DNA of 64,000 nucleotides from Caprella mutica (taxonomy: Eukaryota > Arthropoda > Malacostraca > Amphipoda > Caprellidae): NCBI GenBank assembly GCA_947561585.1, contig CANNZV010000260.1:186001-250000 (forward strand), given 5' to 3'. A program made the translations under genes and the position numbers. Below, piece after piece: positions 12,301 through 20,806 of this stretch. How positions within the stretch are numbered: position 1 is the stretch's first letter; every line of letters begins with the position of its first letter. Under the pieces are notes generated by a model. That model was not told the DNA's origin. It was given only the letters and a program-made list of their open reading frames with translations, and searched no databases.

Positions 12301-14305
12301 CACGTAAATACTTTATTGAAAACCCTTGAAATGTTTGATAATACTAACTTAAGAATTAATGAGAGAATTAATTATTTTCATTTTTACTTCTAATAACATT
12401 TGATTTAGCTCTCAGAAATAATTTATTTAATATCTTTGTACGAGGAACTCTTCTTTAGTGGAGTCCTCTATAGTGAATGTAGAGTCCTGCAGAGTAAGAG
12501 AAACTTCTCCCTATTGTGAACAATTGTCTTTTAGTCTGCCATGAACAGCCATCAGATTTAGAAATTTTATGGCCATTTTATGGTAGACAAAATTAAAAAA
12601 GTTTGATCACTATTCGGGGTATTTCTCTTAGTGAAAATTCTGTCTCAGAAAATCACAGAAAAAGATATTTTCAATAACTCCTAAATTGAGCTTTAATTGG
12701 TCAATGGATTTCAAAATTTCAAACCTTATCTACAAAATGTCTGAGAAAATAATAAAATGACAAGAATTTTTGTCTCAGTTGGTTAGTTTTCTTAGAGTAC
12801 CTAAATTTGATGGTAATGCAGTTGCAGCTACATTTTTACTATAATTTAGAATATTTACTGGGATTAAAAAGACTCAATTTTTATAAGTAAACTGTAATGT
12901 ATACAGAAAAAGTATAGTATAGTAATTTATGTTTTCAATAATTATTATTTATTTTACATGGATACATAACAAGTAAATTTGTATATCCTTACAAACTAAA
13001 ATATTGAATGGAGGGTAAAAAAAAGATGTCACATAAGTAAAACACCTCCATGGATACTATCACGTCTGTCCTGTCGATCGTGTGCCGACACTTGGCCGAA
13101 TGAAATTTCGTCGATGGACACATGGCCGAAGGACATTTGGCCGAACAGACATTTGGATGAAAGATAATTGGTCGAAAGTAGATTTGGCGTAAATTTCACC
13201 GAACGGACATTTGGCTGAAAGACTTGTATTCAATGTAAATCCATTCAACTGCTGCCTCCAGTTTATTTAATTACTAGTGTACTAACCCGTTATGAATAAC
13301 GTGTTCTCAATTGTATCACTATCAATATTTGTGTAATTTAATTTTCAACACTTTGGTCCGTGCCCTCAGATTTGATTGAAGTTATTAATTGAAAAAGGAC
13401 AATAATATTATAATTGTATCAAAGACATGACAGTGATAGAGTATATAAATTTTATGACAAAGGTTGCAAAAAGTTCTTTATAAACTTTCACTGTAGATTG
13501 TAAATAATTTCTACTTCAGTTATAGTAATAATCATTTATTGCACTCATAAGAATTGGTAATCATGCTACCACCTGTTAACATATTTAGCCTAATTTCTGA
13601 ATATTATTCTGGGATCTTATTGAAAGCGTGACAGACCGCAGACAGACAGACATACAAATAAAGATAAGGAAACTATTTATGGGGGGTGATAATTTTTTAT
13701 TTCCGTGGAATTGAAAGTTATTTCATAAAAAGGAAATTAAATTCTAATATGTACATAATGTGTATCCATGATACGAACAATCATGGATTTCCTCGCAAAC
13801 ATATAATTGGAGTGGGAAAAAGCTTCTCTTCACACTTTGGAACTTAATTGTTATCATTGCTTATTATGAATTGAATAAAGTTATTATTTTATTATATTAA
13901 TAAATAATATTGTCATCCCATTTTTTGGTTTTCCACATAAATATATAAACATCCGTTCGGCCATATGCCCTTTGTCCAAATGTCCGTTCGGCTAAATCTC
14001 CGTTCGGCCAAATGTCCTTTGTCCAAATGTCCGTTCGGCTAAATCTCCGTTCGGCCAAATGTCATTCGGCCATGTGATGATCGGCCAAGTTCCCGTCAAC
14101 CATATTCAGTATATTGTGACAAGCTGTAATCATTCTAATAATAATTATACTATTTTATGAGTTATCACTGTACTCACATGATTTTGAAGGTGGTGCCCGA
14201 TTGTCCGAAGGTTCTTGTGCATATATCGTTACTTTGCAGAAACACTTGATTGAAACTCAAGAAAAGGAGAAACAAAAGAGTTTCTCTTGTCGGTAAGAAC
14301 TGCAT
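1..14305 (-). CDS. Tie-like receptor ectodomain (LCCL, Ig, 3 EGF, at least 6 FN3), 3'-partial
   Basis: Assembled by eye from exons whose splice phases agree: 14305-14178, 11865-11793, 11682-11546, 11409-11357, 10226-9939, 7554-7330, 6894-6763, 6080-5919, 5461-5336, 4771-4630, 4383-4307, 4211-4083, 2853-2780, 2705-2522, 2091-1988, 1902-1704, 1614-1288, 1210-975, 554-476, 360-about 180, and probably 1-about 50. About 958 codons are covered down to 476. The order is signal peptide (MQFLPTRETLLFLLFLSFNQ), LCCL domain, a cysteine-containing unassigned segment, an Ig-like domain, three EGF modules, then FN3 repeats. The EGF block carries VFCLRDPKGCSC, very like the EGF block of vertebrate Tie receptors. 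The product should be a secreted or type I membrane protein. The transmembrane and intracellular parts are not in the window, so it could be a receptor tyrosine kinase, a receptor phosphatase or a catalytically silent receptor. The exon after 360 has an unclear donor. Confidence 0.8.
476..1210 (-). CDS. Receptor exons 18-19: FN3 repeat
   Basis: Exons 1210-975 and 554-476 encode VVQDFKVSKATNNSLSLEWL, then TYKLSYRKKNKW and LEDLNFNVNYSLKV, classical FN3 strands. The acceptor at 555-556 (AAAG before GTCCAG) keeps YSLKVQSC in frame; a CAG three codons later is an alternative. The segment after the splice is unusually basic (SCKRKKANNC). Confidence 0.65.
1288..1614 (-). CDS. Receptor exon 17: FN3 repeat in one exon
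   Basis: A 327-nt exon in phase 1 on both sides encodes about 108 residues. It has several cysteines in its first half (LDCSTRS, LDCTIG, SECQKF, PKCPNG) and an FN3 ending (LEHYNEYSIEVYLKNSIGQS). The first residues follow a TTTTCCAG acceptor. The paired cysteines suggest an extra disulphide-rich loop inside the repeat. Confidence 0.7.
1704..2091 (-). CDS. Receptor exons 15-16: FN3 repeat
   Basis: Exons 2091-1988 and 1902-1704 encode a clear FN3 repeat: PPASPNNILINVTSDKTRIA opens it, WNDVEYSSSYEVTI follows, and it closes with MYNVCIVGVNLAGKSASSAC, the expected Y-x-V-x-V-x-x-x-N-x-x-G-x-S ending. The second exon reads through an internal GTAAAT to a GTGATT donor at 1703. The alternative donor would cut off the G strand. 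Confidence 0.7.
2522..2853 (-). CDS. Receptor exons 13-14: FN3 repeat
   Basis: Exons 2853-2780 and 2705-2522 join in phase 0 between TDISVEWPGW and VNQNGPLCPIVRYTLLVMDG. The tryptophan, the YTLLV strand and LTPDTLYQITL (the FN3 L-P-x-T-x-Y motif) define the fold. The frame stays open past 2522, but a GTAAGA donor after LPN gives the phase needed for the next exon. Confidence 0.7.
2854..4082 (-). other. Receptor intron 12, no feature recognised
   Basis: This is AT-rich sequence between FN3 exons. The open frame at 2741-3064 overlaps exon 13 and runs on into intron; it is not a separate gene. I see no repeat with clear structure. Confidence 0.5.
4083..4771 (-). CDS. Receptor exons 10-12: first FN3-like repeat with acidic insert
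   Basis: Exons 4771-4630, 4383-4307 and 4211-4083 encode about 116 residues. The early part has RKPPLITDCDVRGCAVTFSD, where a Pro-rich A strand leads into a hydrophobic B strand and tryptophan. A very acidic loop follows (WDSDYDDGELSNTDGELR), then YEISIEN and YNIKLNILTNRGK, typical of FN3 C, F and G strands. The repeat is more diverged than those that follow. The donor at 4306 is GTTTGT, weaker than the others in the gene. Confidence 0.65.
4840..5230. repeat. Dispersed repeat built on the CTATAGTGAA / GGAGTTC word
   Basis: In receptor intron 9 the words 'ctctatagtgaac', 'ttcattatagaggagttgcac', 'ttcactacagagg' and 'ttcactattgaggagttcc' recur in both orientations about every 50-100 bases. Related words appear at 12450-12500 (tcctctatagtgaatg) and 33010-33025. 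It looks like an old, degenerate repeat family. I cannot define its ends. Confidence 0.45.
5336..6894 (-). CDS. Receptor exons 7-9: three Tie-type EGF modules
   Basis: Exons 6894-6763, 6080-5919 and 5461-5336 each encode one cysteine-rich module in symmetric phase 1. Module 1 contains YGANCSGWCRDCLNNGECD and ends CVCSSGTRGKNCQ. Module 2 contains FGAECQLDCKG and VFCLRDPKGCSCFPGYQPPG. Module 3 contains YGPDCLSTCNYCSGDTCDS and ends CDYGCKNATLCNE. In vertebrate Tie1/Tie2 three such modules follow the first Ig domains, and the second has the same FCLxDPxGCSC segment. This is the best evidence for the family call. Confidence 0.85.
7330..7554 (-). CDS. Receptor exon 6: Ig-like domain
   Basis: This exon encodes about 75 residues with strand-like segments FPTVTASLEESVTLKY and IEITSVSLSDQGLYKGHEN. 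SDQGLYKG matches the F-strand region of I-set/V-set Ig domains, where it normally reads DxGxYxC. The usual disulphide cysteine is absent here, as in several short Ig domains of Tie-type receptors. The phase is 1 at both ends, so the exon is a symmetric module. It lies directly N-terminal to the EGF block. Confidence 0.7.
8610..9020. repeat. Partial foldback repeat with GC-rich core
   Basis: The words around 8656-8672 (aattgtagtcaaggaca) reappear as the reverse complement at 8974-8990. Between them is a sharply GC-rich block at 8731-8762 made of runs of five to six G or C, in an otherwise AT-rich intron. A diverged direct repeat of about 75 bases sits at 8850-8985 (two 'accttgtctgt'-like ends). 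The ends are approximate. Confidence 0.45.
9268..9357. repeat. 23-bp tandem repeat, four copies
   Basis: Three near-identical 23-base units (gttgagaattaggtatttct plus three bases) start at 9268, 9291 and 9314, followed by a partial fourth. The array is short, intronic and non-coding. Confidence 0.85.
9939..10226 (-). CDS. Receptor exon 5: unassigned ectodomain segment
   Basis: One 288-nt exon encodes about 96 residues with two cysteines (LFACLPNS and VLRCLGPN) about 60 residues apart and a tryptophan (ITEWDFS) between them. That spacing would suit a diverged Ig fold like the first Ig domain of Tie receptors, but I cannot confirm it by eye. It ends GPNIEMDILTVIRINDG. The acceptor (TTTTTTCACAG) and donor (GTAAGT) are strong and keep phase 1 on both sides. 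Confidence 0.7.
11357..11865 (-). CDS. Receptor exons 2-4: LCCL domain
   Basis: Exons 11865-11793, 11682-11546 and 11409-11357, with exon 1, encode a domain of about 100 residues. Cysteines fall in the order NDICTRTF, IICPEEC and DSPICLSALHAGVA, with VVYGTSVYHPDS between them. The family pattern is C, then CPxxC, then VYGxxxY..SxICxAAxHxGV, seen in Limulus factor C, cochlin and Lgl1. The last two segments, VTFNK and NVEFHFG, fit the later beta strands. LCCL domains are extracellular and are proposed to bind lipid or lipopolysaccharide. Joining the exons keeps the reading frame (phases 2, 0, 2, 1). An LCCL domain in front of Tie-like modules is not the vertebrate arrangement. Confidence 0.75.
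11866..14177 (-). other. Receptor intron 1 with foldback insertion
   Basis: A 2.3-kb first intron after the signal-peptide exon. Its right half is taken up by the foldback element at 13060-14105. The open frame at 13060-13248 comes from the repetitive arm and is not a gene. Confidence 0.55.
13060..14105. mobile_element. Foldback element with CGGCCAAATGTCC-type arms
   Basis: The left arm (about 13062-13225) repeats 'ggccgaa...gacatttggccgaac' several times. The right arm (about 13950-14100) carries the reverse complement, 'gttcggccaaatgtc', also several times. The arms are internally repetitive and imperfect. The centre (13255-13950) has no transposase and includes an ACAGACAGACAGAC run near 13640. 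Multi-unit inverted arms without a coding core fit a non-autonomous foldback element. No target duplication could be defined. Confidence 0.65.
14178..14305 (-). CDS. Receptor exon 1: start codon and signal peptide
   Basis: The ATG at 14305-14303 is followed by a basic/polar start and a hydrophobic run (LLFLLFLSF), then QVFLQS, a good signal peptidase context. The exon ends in phase 2 before a GTGAGT donor at 14177. The next residues contain the first cysteine of the LCCL domain. No other ATG in this exon gives a signal sequence. I see no 5' UTR exon or promoter motif upstream that I would defend. Confidence 0.75.
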
Positions 14306-15704
14306 TCTATTTAATTGTTCTCATTAAAGTAACTCATCAGGATTCCCATAAGTTGATTCACTGAAGCTACTTCGAGTGCATAAACTTAAATAAGATCTAA
14401 AAATTAAAAGTTATACATGCATTACTAGTATCTAATGTTCTGGTTTATTATGAAATTTTAACCTATAATTAACAGTTTTTCGGTTACTACGTCAAATTAT
14501 GTTTCAATTTTATATTCTGCTCTCAATCATACTCATAATACCTCTACTTTATTATACTATTAAACAAGTTTTAAAATTCACTAAGCTTTTCAAATCACTG
14601 TCTTTCATATCCCACCTTCTCTTTCCACGTCTTCACTGGTACATTGACTAATTTGTTAAAATCCCAATACCTTATTTCAAATTATTTTCCCAGCGCCAAC
14701 TTGTAAAGTTATGCCAACACCCCTCCATGTATGGCTACTGGTACAACTCTTATAAGCAATAAGAACAGAACTGCACTACATTCAATGAAAACTTAAAACT
14801 CTCCCATGAACTACTTCTTATCTTTTGTACAGGATGGCATAGTTGATAAAGAAAAAGGATTTTAATATATCACAACTGTTATCTATATGCTTAATATTAG
14901 AAACTAAGAAATTTTAAAAATGATAATTTTAAACTCATCAGGATTTCCCACAAGAAAGTGATTGGAAAAAACTCCATACATATTTATAATATCTATAGAG
15001 AAGAATATTATTAACAAACGGAGTTCTATATATCCTTTATTCAATATAAAATAATACCTTAATTTCTCCATTGTTTTATTGAATGACGAGAACAATGCCT
15101 ATACTAATTGAACAGTTTACTCTGAATACCTTTATAAATTTTTATATTTAAATCAGCTCATATAGTATTTTAGAAGTTAATATTTAGGAGTATGGAACGC
15201 CACTTTACAAAGTTAAAAGAATATTTTTCACTAAGAGACAGGAAATCATTTGTTATAATATGGATTACGGACTCTGAGCTAGAAGAGAATATTAATATCT
15301 GCTTTTACATTGAAGATTTTAACAAATCTAGTATATAAAAAAAAATTATTCTTTAACAGTCATAAGGAATGAGTTCTGATCAATCATCTAAATTCTAAGA
15401 TAAAATCAAAATTCTAATAAACCTTATTCGAAATTCAATATTTTCTGTATTCGTAAACCCCTCTCACCCTTTTAACTCAATGTATGATTTTTAAGATATT
15501 TCGTTGTCGTCTATCACTAATTCCGATTCTATTTAATTTGATGATTCATATTGATACTTTTCACTACCTTAAACTCAATAACAATCGATCTTTTACCTAC
15601 CAACTAAGTATTCTCCAAATGAATTTCTGTCAACTTTCATTATATAGTAGACCATTTCTGCCTAAACTTATCTCCAACTAGATATTCGATAAAAGAATTT
15701 TCAC

Positions 15705-15830
15705 TCAATTGTCTTGGGGCCTAATCGTTCTGGGCCCAATAGTCTTGGACTCAATTGTCGGGGTCCAAATAACCGTCGAGGCCCAGATGTCTTGCACCCC
15801 AACTGTCGGTCCACAAGGTCATTGTATTCT
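15705..15830. repeat. Degenerate 'GTCTTGGGCCCAAT' word repeat
   Basis: Variants of a 15-20-base phrase (ttgtcttggggcctaatcg, ctgggcccaatagtcttgg, caattgtcggggtcc, gtcgaggcccagatgtcttg) follow each other. It resembles the arms of the 13-kb foldback in organisation but not in sequence. Confidence 0.45.
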
Positions 15831-17540
15831 GAAACACTGCTGGTAAATAAATCTAAAAAATTCTAACGGATATGAAATGAAATCTAACGGAAATGAAATC
15901 CAAGCAATATAAGCAAACATGGTGACGATCAGTATTTTCTCACATAGATAGGATACACTTACAATTCGAGAAACCTTCACAATTCCATTAATTAATGTAA
16001 TTTATTAATCACTTCTAAACTGGGAATCTATTAATCAATAGGTACCAATTATTGAAATGTGTAAATAATATCGAAAATGAGGTGGCTAATTTGTTCACGT
16101 CAGTATATAAGAACTAAAGTTTTCTTCAATTTTACAGAAAATAATATTTAATTTAAACCTTTAAGGGGACCGTAAAATGTACAAATTTGAAATTTTCAGG
16201 TATAATGCAACTACTCAAATGGATTTTTTTTTTGACAGATAAGTGATTTTCTTATCGTGTTTGCCCTCTTCATCCCTCACCACCAAAAAAAAACAATTAG
16301 GTGGGTAATTTCAAAAGACATTAGCTCATACAATTTTCAAGCTACATACATAATGTTAGTTTCATCTTGTTCAAAAATTTAGTTGTCTACAAAGTTAAAG
16401 GGATATTTTTTCAAATTCGTCTAAGAAAAATTGTAAGAGTTTTTCGTATTATTTTTTTAAAAACCTTAATTTTCTTTAATATATCTCATTATACCTCCTC
16501 ACACATTGAGAAATTTGAAAAAACCCGTCAAGAACTTTGTGAGCAATTCATTTATGAAGAAAATGAAACAAACAACATGTCTCTGCTTCAAAAACTGTAG
16601 GAGTTGATGCCTTTTGAAGTCAAGGAGAGCCATTTTACTGAAATTTACGGGAAAAAAATTGTCTAACTATAATAGTTCTGGTTTCATAAATTAGCGTGGA
16701 GACTCTTGTTTGTGTGTTGTGTCCTCTTTTTGATGCATCTAGTCAACAAATCATTTGATGTGAGATCCAAATAAACCCTCAATACCCGTGCTGACAGGTC
16801 TTTTGACAGACCTGCATGAAAGGTATAATTTACAATATTCTCCCTCTTTTTATGATCCACTTCTAGATTATTTTTAGCTCTAATATTTCAACACGTTATC
16901 CGGGAGATTATAAGACATCATTTTATGCCAAAAAAAAAAATTCAGTTTTGAGGGAGTCGGACCTCTTAAATATTGCTCAGCAAACCGGGTTTTTGTTTGT
17001 TTATCAATATATGTATATTCAGGATGAATTTTTATTTGTTATCTACTTTCATTATTGTATTTCCTCTTAGGCTCTTGTGTGTCTATATAAAATATTAAAA
17101 TATCTTTTATCAATATTGAATAATTATTTTTTGAATTGATCTAGATAAAATTAAATCAAAATTAAACATTTGGTCTTAAATAATTTTATATTAAAATATA
17201 TTTATAATATGAATTATGAAACTAGAAAACTATTGCAATTCTGGGGCAATTTATAAATCTTTTTATACTCCTATAGATGTTTCAATATTTAATTCAAAAC
17301 CTATACTTGCACATCCAACTAAAATTTGTTATGAAATCATAGAGAAAAGTAGAGATGTAAATATATAAGAATCTTTCCATCTTGAATAATGAAGAATAAT
17401 AAATTTAATATCTTAATAAGAAATAAAAATAGTAACAGAGCTTCTATATTCATGAAGGCGTATCATATTTACAGAACTAAATGTTTGAAAATATAGGAAG
17501 TTGCTATGTTGATTCCTTTACGTTCTTAGAATTTTGCCTG

Positions 17541-17613
17541 TTTACTTTTACTGTCCGAAATTTATCATAATTTGCTTCTACGGTCCGATTTATTTTTCGG
17601 ACCGTAAAAGTAA
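17541..17613. repeat. Near-perfect palindrome, GTCCG core
   Basis: The sequence tttacttttactgtccgaaa at 17541 returns as its reverse complement ending at 17613. An inner 8-bp stem (acggtccg / cggaccgt) spans 17580-17605 with a 10-base loop. This could be a tiny MITE or a cruciform-forming site. Confidence 0.6.
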
Positions 17614-17929
17614 ATAGATCCCTAAAATCATTAAAACGCACCATCAGTGACTTCCTAGGAGCTTTAAACTAAAGGCTAGGATCAATATTCTGCAAACCTC
17701 ATAAAATTCGGTTCAGTGTATATTTCATTATTTGCTTTTAAAATTTTTAGTAAGTACCCTTTGTGCAACAATTGAGCAAATCACTTATAACCTTACGCTG
17801 AAGAAGAAGAAGAAGATTGTACACTCTTTGTTTTGATTTCAAATTTGAATTTTATAAAAATTGCCAAAAACGCTCACAGATGAAGAAATAAATACATATT
17901 TTATGGCGACACCTGTGGACGAATCATAA

Positions 17930-18840
17930 GGCAATAGTTTCGTAATTATTGATGATCATCTCTTTTCAACAAATTCGCGATATCAGTTCACTCAATACAT
18001 GGCTGGTGAACCAGGTAATTCGGTAACAATTTAGGTTACTTGTGATTGCGACTTTAGAATATTTGGAAATGGATTTCCATATTTGGAAGAGATAGTTATT
18101 GGCACAAAGAGGAATCATTATCAGAGTATGTCATTTTTGAACTTATGGTCCTTTTTTTCTGGTACAGGACATAATGTTATTACAGATAACCTTGTCCCCG
18201 TCTGTAAAACTAGCTGAGAATTTACTGAAAATAATGACAGTAATTGGAATTATAATTTGTGTTATATTAGAAATCGTTTATATAAAATCACCAAGGCCTT
18301 CGTATACAACAATCCTACTCAAAAATTAGAAAAACATATAGCAAAATAATGTTCTCTCTGCTTCATACTGATTCGTCTATCTCAACTGATCCTAAAATAT
18401 TTCAGTCTCTGTAGAGTGTAGAACAAACACTGTAGCCAATTATATTTGGAGTAGACTTTGTTTATCAAATGGTAAGAAGGTAGTCAATAAAGAAGTCATT
18501 GCATCGTTGGCCCCTGTGAATTTTATTATGATGTAGCTATTCAATTTGTCAGATTCAATTGTAAAGGTATAAATGTAATCTAGATATACAAGTTGAGCTA
18601 TACTGAGAAGTTACAGGTACTACAATATAAAGAAAATTCCTGGTGAAACAGATCTGAAGAGGAAAAATCAGATTAGACATGGTGTATTCAATAACTGAAA
18701 GACTTGCGAACAATTTATTGATCAACACTTGAAAGTACTGGGACTAAACTAGAAAAACGATGTAGGAGTTTAGGAGATGCAAATGCCCTCGATCCTGCCT
18801 GTACGAAATGTACTTCACGTATCATAATTATTTGAGATAA
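17930..18840 (+). pseudogene. Decayed piggyBac-family transposase
   Basis: Reading across several frameshifts and stops, segments appear in the order of the PiggyBac (DDE_Tnp_1_7) family: RYQFTQYMAGEPGN (about 17978), then CDCDFRIFGNGFPYLEE (about 18043), GTGHNVITDN (about 18160), PSVKLAENLL in another frame (about 18198), an RNRLYKITKAF-like stretch, HTDSSIS (about 18365) and GVDFVYQMVRR (about 18450). A cysteine-rich stretch near 18775-18825 (RCKCPRS, then ACTKC in another frame) may be the family's C-terminal zinc-binding end. There is no continuous reading frame. TTAA-flanked terminal repeats belonging to this copy were not found. It is a dead relic. Confidence 0.75.
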
Positions 18841-19250
18841 ATGTTAGCCAGTATTGTTATCTGAGGGTTTTTTTTATATCGCTATATAGTTCATGTATAA
18901 ACGATAATATTCGGATTATATTCGTCTATATTATTTATTATAAAACGATGACATTCGGTTTTAATATTTGTGTTTGGTCTACTTGTATTTTAAACTTTGA
19001 TATACATACAATATTTCACTTACCATAATAAAATGTTAATTAACTATAAGCAATGTTTTAACTATTACTAATTATAAAAACCAAGTAAAAACTCCTGAAT
19101 ATACCGTTATCTATTTATGAAACAGTCATATGCGACAGATATATCATTCATTCATCGTATAATTAAGCCCTAATAACATTTTTTAATAGTGCAGGTTAAA
19201 ATAACCCACATGGTCCACTGAGGAAGTTCATTTTTGTTGTCCACCTAGTG

Positions 19251-20686
19251 TTAAATTGATTTATTAAACTTAATACTTGCTCACATTCAAAACAAATGGT
19301 GCACGTATAATGCACATTCTTTTTCTTGAGACTGAAATTAACGAGGCGGATGTAAACCGGGTGTTGTAGAGTTTTGATTATAAAAATCTTTAAAACCGAA
19401 TAAATTTATATTATTTACCGACTACATGCAGTTTGCACATAAATGATAAGAAACATTAGCCTAATTGATCAAAGCAATAAAAATATTAGCTCCCCTCCAA
19501 GCATATTTTTTTATTGTTTCAATCAAAGAGGCTAATGTTTCTTATCATTTCTCTGCAAACCGCTTCTAATTATCATTGATAGCATATTTTTAATTTTATA
19601 AGCTTTTAAAGATTTTTTATAATCATAAAACTCTACAATATCCCAGTAAACATTACAATGTTGGGCCAACGTTGGCCCAATTCAGAACGAAACTCTTGGC
19701 CAACGCTGTCATACCGGTCTCGGTGTATTGGGCCAGCAAAGGCCCGACGTTGGCCCATCTCACGGATGTCCACCGGCCCTGAACAGTATAACCACGTATA
19801 AACTACTTTTTGGTACTGGCAATACTTAACTTTGACGATGCCATGCGTCTACGGCCAGTACCTACTTTTTTCATATTAGAGGTGTATTAATTAGAATACG
19901 CTATACAGAACACGTGAAGACAACAGTTACTTCTAAAAATGTAGTAACTGTCCTAGAAATATATTATACAGATCGAAGTCAGGAAAAAAAATTGGAAAGT
20001 TTCAAATTCAAACTCAAATCTATATAATTTTACTTCCGCTATTTTAACCAAATAATAGGTAATATATCTATTTAAAATTAAATAGAAAGTAAAATTTTTA
20101 ATGTGAATACCTATTTCGAACGAAAAATTAACTTTTCCTACTAATATATGAATTAACTAGCGTCCAAGCTCATTTTTATGAGTGAAATAAATAAAGTGTT
20201 AGATTAATAATTGAAGGGATAACAGGCCTATTTATACTAAATTGCCAGAAATGGCTATAATTTCATAGATATCCTTAATTGAGGATATTAAATTGGCTAT
20301 TTGGTGTGATTAAAGTTGTGAGAGACCGATTGCACCTATTTTCTCTGATATTCTGGCGATAACTGCTAAATAGAACCGGTAGACCATATAATAAATATAC
20401 TGGTACATCAAAAAATCACTGGATTGTTTAATCAATGTTTCCCTTCATTGGGCCAGTATTGTTTGGAAACCGTTGGCCCAATATCGTTCACCATAAATTG
20501 GCCCAGTGTGTAATAGCATTGGCGTGCCAATGCCCGATCGTGCCTTTACTTTGCCAACGTTTACCGACGTTGGCCCGATAGTGTCTACTTCCGACCTACT
20601 AATTTTCATTCTGAAGAAAAAGAATGTACACCATTCGTTTTGATTGCCAACTAGGTACTACTACTAGGTATAATAAATCCATTTAA
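19251..20686. mobile_element. TTAA-bounded foldback element with TTGGCCCAACGTTGGCCCA blocks
   Basis: The outer arms 19251-19345 and 20597-20686 are inverted copies of each other: ttaaattgatttatt at the left and its near reverse complement aataaatccatttaa at the right, with cattctttttctt shared further in. Both ends start with TTAA, which fits the target duplication of piggyBac-type elements. Inside, blocks at 19655-19765 and 20450-20590 are rich in variants of 'ttggcccaacgttggccca'. A separate hairpin MITE lies at 19362-19640. There is no coding sequence. Confidence 0.7.
19362..19640. mobile_element. Hairpin MITE nested in the foldback element
   Basis: The left half (ttgtagagttttgattataa, then aatgataagaaacattagcc) is mirrored by the right half (ggctaatgtttcttatcatt, then ttataatcataaaactctac). 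The arms cover roughly 115 bases each around a short AT-rich loop at about 19490-19525. Confidence 0.75.
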
Positions 20687-20806
20687 TGTTCGTGTAAGGG
20701 TATACAATTGGATAAACCTATTATAGAAACTGTTATATATTTCATATCTCTGTACTTCATGTTTGTTTGTGTACGTGCGCACTGAATAAAGGATGGACAG
20801 TATTGT

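Larger units (their letters stand above)
14306..17920. other. Intergenic stretch upstream of the receptor
   Basis: About 3.6 kb of AT-rich DNA. The short open frames at 14904, 15484 and 16367 lack protein-like composition. A run of 'tcttggg/tcgggg/gcccaa' words occurs at 15705-15820, and a short palindrome lies at 17541-17613. I found no promoter element I would defend. Confidence 0.4.

Noticed and set aside
19650..20590. Palindromic TTGGCCCAACGTTGGCCCA as a transcription-factor operator cluster
   Set aside because: The same word occurs as transposon arm and tandem array elsewhere in the window, so a repeat origin is simpler.
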